Shown piece by piece: positions 33,581 through 40,949 of a stretch of 41,535 nucleotides of DNA. The notes under the pieces are model-generated. The model was not told the DNA's origin. It made no database searches and saw only the letters and a list, made by a program, of their open reading frames with translations. Every line of letters begins with the position of its first letter. Positions within the stretch are counted from its first letter, which is position 1. A program made the translations under genes and the position numbers. This stretch comes from Chitinophagales bacterium (lineage in GTDB: Bacteria; Bacteroidota; Bacteroidia; Chitinophagales; CAIODY01), in NCBI GenBank assembly GCA_947449695.1, contig CANFST010000023.1:1-41535 (forward strand), read 5' to 3'.

Positions 33581-34471
33581 TTATTTTTTGAATTGAGGAC
33601 TTACCACCAAGTCTTTACTGCCTGCAGTGTACACATAAAACCCTTCTCCACTTTTCACACCCATTTTTCCAGCTTGAACCATATTAACTAATAACGGACA
33701 AGGTGCATATTTCGGATTTCCAAAGCCATCGTGCAACACTCGAAGAATTGCTAAGCAAGTATCCAAACCAATGAAATCAGCTAATTGTAAAGGCCCCATT
33801 GGGTGAGCCATTCCTAATTTCATTACCGTATCAATTTCTGCAACACCACCTACACCTTGAAATAAAGTTTCAATGGCTTCATTAATCATCGGCATCAAAA
33901 TTCTGTTACTTACAAAACCTGCATAATCATTCACCACAACTGGAACTTTTCCGATTTTTGTTGATAAATCAACAATGGTTTCACTTACATTTTTTGATGT
34001 AGAATAACCATTAATGATTTCAACCAATTTCATTACAGGCACAGGATTCATGAAGTGCATCCCAATAACTTGTTGAGGTCTTGCTGTGGCAGATGCAATT
34101 TTCGTAATAGAGATAGAAGAAGTATTACTTGTCAGAATGCATTGTTGTGGTGCATTGGAATCAATTTCTTTAAAAATTTTCAATTTCAAATCAACATTTT
34201 CTGTAGCTGCTTCTACTACTAAATCAGCAGTTTTTACGCCTTCAGCAATTAAAATATTGGTTGAAATATTTTTCACACAATCATCAGCTTGTTGTTGAGT
34301 GATGGTTGTTTTAGTAACCATTCGGTCGTTATTTTTCTTGATAGTTGCCAAAGCTTTATCTAAAGCTGTTTGCGCCACATCAATCAAAGTAACCTGATAA
34401 CCATTTAATGCAAATACATGCGCAATTCCATTTCCCATTTGCCCTGCACCAATCACTGAAATATTTTTCAT
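33581..34471 (-). CDS. hbd: 3-hydroxybutyryl-CoA dehydrogenase
   Basis: A 296-residue enzyme that reversibly oxidises 3-hydroxyacyl-CoA with NAD(P). The dinucleotide motif GAGQMG is at residues 8-13. The catalytic region reads IGMHFMNPVPVMKLVEI (His and Glu present), with NRILMPMINEAI and the C-terminal GMAHPMGPLQLADFIGLD. Length matches single-domain HBD/PaaH enzymes. A -7 box lies 27 bp upstream, so it leads the operon with the thioesterase, MBOAT and AlgJ-like genes. It may serve fatty acid or butanoate metabolism generally. Confidence 0.92.
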   Translation of the reverse strand: MKNISVIGAGQMGNGIAHVFALNGYQVTLIDVAQTALDKALATIKKNNDRMVTKTTITQQQADDCVKNISTNILIAEGVKTADLVVEAATENVDLKLKIFKEIDSNAPQQCILTSNTSSISITKIASATARPQQVIGMHFMNPVPVMKLVEIINGYSTSKNVSETIVDLSTKIGKVPVVVNDYAGFVSNRILMPMINEAIETLFQGVGGVAEIDTVMKLGMAHPMGPLQLADFIGLDTCLAILRVLHDGFGNPKYAPCPLLVNMVQAGKMGVKSGEGFYVYTAGSKDLVVSPQFKK

Positions 34472-34497
34472 TTTAAAACTATTTTATTTGAAAGCAA

Positions 34498-34505
34498 CAA
34501 AAATA
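34498..34505 (-). promoter_or_regulatory. Promoter -7 box (TATTTTTG) for hbd operon
   Basis: Minus-strand TATTTTTG (plus caaaaata) matches TAnnTTTG, 26 bases before the hbd ATG. No good -33 TTTG is seen at the right distance. Confidence 0.5.
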
Positions 34506-34631
34506 ATTTAAACAGACTATAATCAGTATTGTTTTCAAATAATTAATTGCCTTTTAAGATTTTATTTCACAATTCGTTCATTTTGAATTGAAACAAAAAA
34601 CCTATTTTTATCCCATTCAATTAATTGGTGA

Positions 34632-35852
34632 ATGAAATTATTTTATAGCATTGTCATTTTAATTTTCACAGCTTCTGTTTTCAGTAGTTGCGATTTATTA
34701 TTCGGTTCGAAAAAAGATACACAAACAGCACAAGTATTTGTAGCTGGAAATATTGACCCGCATTTATACCCTACAAGTGTAGGCTACGTGCCCATTCTAC
34801 CTTTCTTCACTGGTGTTTCAAACCCAGTGGATGTATATGTTGGCTTTGACCAGATGGTTTATGTGGCTGATGATAATGGGGTTGAAATATTTGATATTAC
34901 TGGAAAATTTCAACGCCGAATTTCAATTTTAGGTGCGACTGATATTGTTCAAGACCGACGCCAACACACTTATGTTTGTGGCAGAATATTAAAAGATGTA
35001 ACGGGCGACGGTATCCCGGAAAATCTTCCAGCTGTTTACCATTTGTATGATGCATCGGCAACAGGCGGACCAATTTTTGTAGATACATTAATCCAACCAT
35101 TTTGCGATAACAGTCGCAGCACCAGTGGCTACAGAGCAAGCGATTTGCAAGTGCAATTCACAGGCGTAGCTTGTTTGGCTGATAACAGAATTTATGTAAG
35201 TCGAACAGGACCAGTTAATAATTTAACCACTGTTGCCATTCCTGATAATTCAATTTTGATTTTTGATAAAGATGGAAATAACCTAGGCAATTGCAACGGT
35301 TTAAATCCAACCAATAGTAGTTTGAAATCAGAGTTAAATATTTCTTCTATTGCCACACAACAGGTGCCACCGCAGAGTTACGTAAATGCTTCAGATAATT
35401 TTTTCATTACACAAGCGTCGTCACAAGCCGAATATGGTGTGCTAAATATTTTAGAATATAACGACCCAGTTGCAGGTATCACTTTTGGAGAAAACTCGGC
35501 ATTGTTAAATTTTGATTATTCTAAAGCTAATAGTTTTTTATACAAATCATTTCGTTTTAAAAATGCCACCGATGTATATTTTGCACCAGGAGCAACAGGC
35601 TATGTGTTTGTGGTAGATAATCAAACTGATTCCTTATATCAATTCACCCAAAAAGGTTACGAAGGAGTAAATCCGCCAGCTAACGGTGGCATTACCAAAC
35701 AAATAATTGCTTCATTTGGTGGGGCTGGTAGCGGACCATTTCAGTTTAATCAACCCAGCGGAGTATGCTCATTTAACAAAATTGTTTATGTAGCTGATAA
35801 AGGCAACAACCGAATTTGTCGTTATAAACTAAGTACCGATTTAGAACAATAA
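34632..35852 (+). CDS. NHL/beta-propeller-like lipoprotein
   Basis: A 406-residue lipoprotein (lipobox VFSSC, Cys20). It repeats strand motifs such as PVDVYVGFDQMVYVADDNGVEIFD, NRIYVSRTGP, DVYFAPGATGYVFVVDN and FNKIVYVADKGNNRICRYK, the pattern of NHL/6-bladed propellers, with the last two repeats strongest. No enzymatic motif is visible. The nuclease-like gene follows after 51 bp on the same strand. Probably a surface or periplasmic binding protein; ligand unknown. Confidence 0.78.
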   Translation: MKLFYSIVILIFTASVFSSCDLLFGSKKDTQTAQVFVAGNIDPHLYPTSVGYVPILPFFTGVSNPVDVYVGFDQMVYVADDNGVEIFDITGKFQRRISILGATDIVQDRRQHTYVCGRILKDVTGDGIPENLPAVYHLYDASATGGPIFVDTLIQPFCDNSRSTSGYRASDLQVQFTGVACLADNRIYVSRTGPVNNLTTVAIPDNSILIFDKDGNNLGNCNGLNPTNSSLKSELNISSIATQQVPPQSYVNASDNFFITQASSQAEYGVLNILEYNDPVAGITFGENSALLNFDYSKANSFLYKSFRFKNATDVYFAPGATGYVFVVDNQTDSLYQFTQKGYEGVNPPANGGITKQIIASFGGAGSGPFQFNQPSGVCSFNKIVYVADKGNNRICRYKLSTDLEQ

Positions 35853-35903
35853 TTTTTTCGGCACTATTATTTTTTTTATTTAAAAATTCAACCAAAATAT
35901 TTC

Positions 35904-36914
35904 ATGCGTAAAATTTATTTCCTTTCTATTGCCTTGTGTCTGTTGTTTGTAAAATCAGAAGCACAAAAAAACAGCAACAAAAAAATCTGCATCGCATTTT
36001 ATAATTGTGAAAATTTTTTCGATACCATCAACGATCCAAAAGTAAATGATGAAGAGTTTTTGCCCGATGCTAAAACACAATGGAACACCGCAAAATACAA
36101 CACAAAAAAAAATCACATCGCTCAAGTCATCGGCAGCATGAATGATGACAAAGGTGCTGACTTGATTGGTTTAAGCGAAATTGAAAACAAAAAAGTGTTA
36201 GAAGATTTAATCAGCGAACCTTCATTGAAAAAATATGATTATGGTATTGTGCATTACAATTCAGCCGATGAAAGAGGAATTGATGTGGCATTGTTATACA
36301 AAAAAAGTGTTTTGAAAGTAATTGGCAGTTCAAGTCATCGCATTCATTTCCCATTTGATTCATCCTTAAAAACAAGAGATTTTTTAGTAGTAAAAGGCGA
36401 ATTGAAAAATGGCAAGCAAATTTATTTTTTAGTGAATCACTTTCCAAGCCGCCGCAATGGCTCGGCCGAAAGCGAACCAAAAAGAATTTATGTAGCCGAA
36501 ATTGAAAAGCAGGTGATTGATTCCATCGTAAAAGCCGATGCAAATTCATCTTTTATTGCCATGGGCGATTTAAATGACGAGCCGACGGATAAAAGTGTAC
36601 AGATTTTAAAATCTGCTAATGCTAATTTTACCAATCCTTATGAAGATTTGAAAAAGAAAAATGAAGGTTCAATTTATTACAAAGGTGAATGGAGTATGTT
36701 TGACCAGATTTTAATTAGCTACAATTTGATGGATTGCAAAACATCAAAAGCTTGTTATGAAACTAATAGCTGCACAATCTATAAACCCAGTTTTGTTTTA
36801 GAACAAACGCCCGGAAAATATTTCGGCGCACCTTTCAAAACCTTTGCTGGCTCAAGATATTTCGGTGGTTACAGTGATCATATGTCGGTTTATATCTTAT
36901 TATATTTGAAATAA
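35904..36914 (+). CDS. Secreted endonuclease/exonuclease/phosphatase family protein
   Basis: A 336-residue EEP-fold enzyme with a signal peptide (about 1-20, ending SEAQ). Motifs in order: FYNCENFFD (metal Asn), LIGLSEIENK (metal Glu), VNHFPSR (catalytic His), MGDLNDEPTD (catalytic Asp and Asn), and YSDHMSVYI at the C-terminus (Asp-His pair). It is expected to hydrolyse a phosphodiester, for example extracellular DNA or a phospholipid. It follows the propeller lipoprotein by 51 bp. The specific substrate is not fixed by the motifs. Confidence 0.88.
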   Translation: MRKIYFLSIALCLLFVKSEAQKNSNKKICIAFYNCENFFDTINDPKVNDEEFLPDAKTQWNTAKYNTKKNHIAQVIGSMNDDKGADLIGLSEIENKKVLEDLISEPSLKKYDYGIVHYNSADERGIDVALLYKKSVLKVIGSSSHRIHFPFDSSLKTRDFLVVKGELKNGKQIYFLVNHFPSRRNGSAESEPKRIYVAEIEKQVIDSIVKADANSSFIAMGDLNDEPTDKSVQILKSANANFTNPYEDLKKKNEGSIYYKGEWSMFDQILISYNLMDCKTSKACYETNSCTIYKPSFVLEQTPGKYFGAPFKTFAGSRYFGGYSDHMSVYILLYLK

Positions 36915-37005
36915 TACCGTTCTACTTTCTAAAAATCCGTTTAATTTTTCCCTTAATCACCTGCCTTTTTTAAAGCTAGTTAAAAAAATAAAGTAAATCT
37001 ATTAT

Positions 37006-37041
37006 TGAAATAGGTATTTCAACGCATTGGTACCTATTTCA
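37006..37041. promoter_or_regulatory. 11-bp inverted repeat upstream of the fibre gene
   Basis: TGAAATAGGTA (37006-37016) and TACCTATTTCA (37031-37041) are perfect inverted copies with a 14-nt gap, and the left arm plus four bases is itself a palindrome (gaaata-gg-tatttc). It lies 60 bp before the fibre ATG in a gap with no other feature. It could be an operator or an mRNA hairpin. No T run follows, so it is not a typical terminator. Confidence 0.5.
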
Positions 37042-37100
37042 CAAAGTTTGAATTTTGCTTGGCATAAAAAACCATGAATCAAACAAAATAGATTTTCAAA

Positions 37101-40100
37101 ATGAAAACGATAAAATTATTTATCAGCATAGCATGTCTGGTAATAGTTGCAAAAACAAATCAGGCACAAAATGTAGGTATTGGTACTAACACACCAAGCG
37201 CTTCCGCAAAGCTCGAATTGAGTGACCCTAACAGAGGTTTTTTGCCACCAAGAGTTGCATTAACTGCAACTTCAAATATTTCTTCACCTGTAGCTTCTCC
37301 GGCTGCTGGTTTGATGGTTTATAATACAGCAACTGCAGGAAGCGGTTCCACTGCTGTAACACCAGGTTATTATTATTGTGATGGGACACAATGGGTGCGT
37401 ATGATTGCACCTGCCACAACTGCTACCACAAATACCTTATCTACTTCAGGCAATGTTATTACCTCAACAGTAAATGGCACAGTTGCAACAGCAAATTCTG
37501 TAAATTCGAATTCAACTTCCTTAAGCGGTACTAATTTAACAACAACGGTAAATGGTGTGGCAGCAACAGCATTAGATTTAACACCAGCTATCACTTCTAC
37601 GGCCTGGAGTTTAACGGGGAATAGCGGAACAACTGCTGGTACGAATTTTATCGGCACAACTGATAATATTGATTTCAGAATAAAAAGAAACAATGTGAAT
37701 GCTGGTTTAATAGGGTTAACCAATACAGCAATTGGTATAAACGCAGGAAATATTTCAAGCATCAGCGGCTCTAGTAATGCAGCTTTCGGTAATGCTGCTT
37801 TAAATTCAATCACAACTGGTAATTCGAATGTTGCAATTGGTGTAAAATCATTATATAGCTTAACCACTACCTCAAACGCAGTAGCAGTAGGCGATTCAAC
37901 ATTGTACAACAATTCAACTGGCAATCAAAATACAGCAATTGGTTCAAAAACTTTATACACGAATACATCAGGAAGTTACAATACGGGTGTTGGTTCGAAA
38001 AGTTTATATGCTAATACATCAGGAACTGGAAATACAGCAATGGGTGTAAATGCTTTATATACTAATGGTTCTGGTGGTTCTAATACTTCTATCGGTTATA
38101 ATTCGATGTATTACAACACGACAGGTGGAAAGAATACTGCATTAGGTTATTATTCATTATTTAAAAATACTTCGAGCAGCAATAATACAACAATAGGCTA
38201 TCAAGCCATGTATAATTCAACAACAGGGTATTCCAACGTTGCTATTGGTACGAATGCTTTTTACAACAACACAACCGGTGCAAATATGGTTGCAGTGGGC
38301 GATAGTGCATTGTATAACCAAACAAGCGGTTGTTCTGCAAATACTGCCATTGGTAGTAAATCAATATTCTCCAATACTTCTGGAAATTATAACTCTGGCT
38401 TAGGTTTTAAATCTCTTTATACCAATACTTCTGGTTCTCAAAATACTGCATTGGGTTATATGTCGGGCTATTCCAACACCACAGGCGCAGGTGGTACAGC
38501 AACTGGCTACAATGCTTTATATTCTAATACGACAGGAGGTTATAATTCAGCATTTGGTAATCAGGCTATGCAAAGCAATACAACTGGTTCACAAAATGTG
38601 GGCATTGGCACATGGGCGTTATCATCCAACACAACTGGCGATAACAATACTGCTGTTGGTGGTTCAGCGTTAGGAAACAATACAACCGGAACACAAAATG
38701 TGGCTATTGGGCAATCAGCATTATCATCCAACACCACAGCAAGTAATAACGTAGCCATTGGACAGTCTGCATTAGGCAGTAATACAACTGGTTCACAAAA
38801 TGCAGCCATAGGTCAATCTGCATTAGGTAGCAACACAACTGGTAGCAATAACATGGCGATGGGGCAATCTGCATTGGGTTTAAACACTACGGGTTCAAGC
38901 AATGTGGCTATTGGTCAGTCTGCATTAGCTGCAAATACCACAGGCGCAAGCAACGTAACGGTTGGTGGACAATCACAACAAAAAACTACAACAGGCAGTT
39001 ACAATACCAATCTAGGTGGCTTAGGCTTAGGTAATAATACTACAGGCAGTAATAATACATCAATGGGTTACCAAGCACTTTATAACGCCACAACCGGGAG
39101 CAATAAAACTGCAATGGGTTATCAAGCAGGTATGAGCGATACTTTAGGTTCTAACAATACATTTATTGGTTATGGTGCTGATGCATTAAGAACAAATTAT
39201 TCTAACGCCACAGCCATTGGTTATAATGCAAAGGTAGGTGCAAGCAATAGTATGGTGTTGGGTGGAACTGGCGCAAGCGCTGTGAATGTGGGGATTGGAA
39301 CAACTACACCAAGTTATTTACTGCATGTTTCAGGCACTGGTGGCAGTGTACAAGGTAAAGTCGTAAGTACAGCAACAACCGACCGAACTATTTTGAGTGC
39401 TTTCAACACAGGTACTAATGGTGGCATGTTAGATATGAGAGCTTATGGCTCAAGTTATTCAGAAACCAGATTTGGTAATAGCATGTCAGGTGCTGCGGCA
39501 TTAATATCTTTAGCTAATGCGCCACTTTATGTTGGTTCATTTACCAATTACGATATGGTATTAGGAACTAACGATGCCGAAAGAATGCGCATTACTGCGG
39601 CTGGCAATGTTGGTATTGGTCAATCATCACCAGGTTCGGCATTAGATGTAAAAGGTACCTTACGTTTATCAGGCTCAACATCAGGTTATGTTGGCTTGAA
39701 GGGTGCAGCAGCAGCAGGTTCTACTACTTATACTTTGCCAAGTGCTGATGGAACTGCCGGGCAAGTATTAAAAACGGATGGTGCTGGCAATTTAAGTTGG
39801 GTAACTGCTGGCGGTGGAAGTGGATGGGGTTTGACAGGTAATAGCGGTACTACAGCCGGAACCAACTTCGTTGGAACTACTGATGCACAAGATTTAACTT
39901 TTAAAAGAAACAGTGTAACAGCTGGAAACATTGGTGCTACAAGCACTTCACTGGGTGTTTCTTCTTCAGCAACTGGAACAAATTCCTTAGCATTAGGCTA
40001 TAGCGCTTCATCAACGATGGCAAATAGTTTGGCTATTGGCAATAATTCACAAGTACAACCAGCTGCAGGAAGTACAGATGATATAGCTATCGGACCATCA

Positions 40101-40910
40101 GCCAATGTAACTGGTGGCAGCGCTTATAATTATTCAACCGCCATCGGTTCTTCGGCGCAAGTACAAAATTCAAACGGTTTAGCAATTGGCAGAAGTGCCA
40201 ATGTGAATTCTCAATATGGAATGGCCATCGGCGATGCAGCGCAAGCCCAAGCTACTTACGCCGTTTCGATTGGAACAAGTGCATACACAAATGGCAGCTA
40301 TTCGGTTTCAATTGGTGGGTCATCACAAGCACAAGGAGCTTATGCTATTTCAATCGGAAAAAGTTCTTACACCAGTGCACAAGATGCTATTGCAATTGGC
40401 GATGGTGCGCAAGCGCAAGGCACAAACAATATTGCTATCGGAACAAGTTTGTATAATGGTAATGCAAACACAGTAGCCATCGGTAATTCAAGTGTCACTT
40501 CTTTAAATTTTAGTGGCGCATCTAACACATCTAATGCTTTAACAATTGGTACTTCTAATTCAAATGGTAATGGTGCTTATTTAACGAAAGGTGGTACCTG
40601 GACAAACGCTTCTGACATAAATTTAAAAGATAATTTTTCAAAAGTAGATGGTAAAGATGTGTTGAAAAAAATAGCTGAATTAGATATTACCAAATGGCGT
40701 TATAAAGGCACTGATGAATATCACATTGGACCTATGGCGCAAGATTTTTACAAAGAATTTCAATTAGGAACCGACGATAAACACATCAGTACCATTGACC
40801 CAAGCGGTGTTTCATTAGCTGCCATCAAAGCATTGAATGAAAAAGTAGAATTGCAACAGCAAGAGATAGATATGCTGATGAAAAAAATTGAAGAGTTAGA
40901 GAAAAAATAA
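37101..40910 (+). CDS. Large fibre protein with two kinds of beta-roll repeat and a C-terminal S74 chaperone domain
   Basis: A 1269-residue secreted protein. A signal peptide (about 1-22, ending NQAQ) precedes an N-terminal VGIGTNTPSASAKLEL block common in Bacteroidota tail-fibre-like proteins. Residues 226-702 are 28 copies of a 17-residue repeat (NxAIGxxALxxNTTGSx). Residues 961-1130 carry YadA-like head repeats, with six regular 14-residue units at 1040-1123 (AIGxxAxAxGxY). Each repeat block follows a near-identical linker (LTGNSGTTAGTNF, residues about 171 and 911). The C-terminus has the peptidase S74/endosialidase-type chaperone: Ser1171-Asp1172 in SDINLKDN, the expected self-cleavage site, then IGPMAQDF and a coiled coil. 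It should form a trimeric surface fibre. No phage genes surround it. Binding target unknown. Confidence 0.88.
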   Translation: MKTIKLFISIACLVIVAKTNQAQNVGIGTNTPSASAKLELSDPNRGFLPPRVALTATSNISSPVASPAAGLMVYNTATAGSGSTAVTPGYYYCDGTQWVRMIAPATTATTNTLSTSGNVITSTVNGTVATANSVNSNSTSLSGTNLTTTVNGVAATALDLTPAITSTAWSLTGNSGTTAGTNFIGTTDNIDFRIKRNNVNAGLIGLTNTAIGINAGNISSISGSSNAAFGNAALNSITTGNSNVAIGVKSLYSLTTTSNAVAVGDSTLYNNSTGNQNTAIGSKTLYTNTSGSYNTGVGSKSLYANTSGTGNTAMGVNALYTNGSGGSNTSIGYNSMYYNTTGGKNTALGYYSLFKNTSSSNNTTIGYQAMYNSTTGYSNVAIGTNAFYNNTTGANMVAVGDSALYNQTSGCSANTAIGSKSIFSNTSGNYNSGLGFKSLYTNTSGSQNTALGYMSGYSNTTGAGGTATGYNALYSNTTGGYNSAFGNQAMQSNTTGSQNVGIGTWALSSNTTGDNNTAVGGSALGNNTTGTQNVAIGQSALSSNTTASNNVAIGQSALGSNTTGSQNAAIGQSALGSNTTGSNNMAMGQSALGLNTTGSSNVAIGQSALAANTTGASNVTVGGQSQQKTTTGSYNTNLGGLGLGNNTTGSNNTSMGYQALYNATTGSNKTAMGYQAGMSDTLGSNNTFIGYGADALRTNYSNATAIGYNAKVGASNSMVLGGTGASAVNVGIGTTTPSYLLHVSGTGGSVQGKVVSTATTDRTILSAFNTGTNGGMLDMRAYGSSYSETRFGNSMSGAAALISLANAPLYVGSFTNYDMVLGTNDAERMRITAAGNVGIGQSSPGSALDVKGTLRLSGSTSGYVGLKGAAAAGSTTYTLPSADGTAGQVLKTDGAGNLSWVTAGGGSGWGLTGNSGTTAGTNFVGTTDAQDLTFKRNSVTAGNIGATSTSLGVSSSATGTNSLALGYSASSTMANSLAIGNNSQVQPAAGSTDDIAIGPSANVTGGSAYNYSTAIGSSAQVQNSNGLAIGRSANVNSQYGMAIGDAAQAQATYAVSIGTSAYTNGSYSVSIGGSSQAQGAYAISIGKSSYTSAQDAIAIGDGAQAQGTNNIAIGTSLYNGNANTVAIGNSSVTSLNFSGASNTSNALTIGTSNSNGNGAYLTKGGTWTNASDINLKDNFSKVDGKDVLKKIAELDITKWRYKGTDEYHIGPMAQDFYKEFQLGTDDKHISTIDPSGVSLAAIKALNEKVELQQQEIDMLMKKIEELEKK
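37776..39206 (+). repeat. 28 tandem 17-residue (51-bp) repeats in the fibre gene
   Basis: Repeats run from residue 226 to 702, all 17 residues except one of 18 (starting MVAVG). The consensus is N-x-A-I-G-x-x-A-L-x-x-N-T-T-G-S-x. DNA copies differ mainly at third codon positions, even where the protein copies are nearly the same, for example copies 19-23 around 38695-38950. Confidence 0.9.
40218..40469 (+). repeat. Six YadA-like 14-residue head repeats in the fibre gene
   Basis: Units start at GMAIG, AVSIG, SVSIG, AISIG, AIAIG and NIAIG, each exactly 14 residues. Less regular relatives precede them from 39981 and one partial unit follows. This is the spacing of left-handed beta-roll repeats in YadA-type adhesin heads. 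Confidence 0.85.
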
Positions 40911-40949
40911 TCACCCCCACCCAATAAGAAATCAATCACTGCAACTTTT

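Noticed and set aside
36915-37005. Possible terminator or small RNA after the nuclease-like gene
   Set aside because: T-rich runs are present but no stem of useful length is found before them.
37373-37924. Minus-strand open frame (183 codons) within the fibre gene
   Set aside because: Antisense reading of repetitive Thr/Asn/Gly codons; the hydrophobic look arises from the repeat complement.
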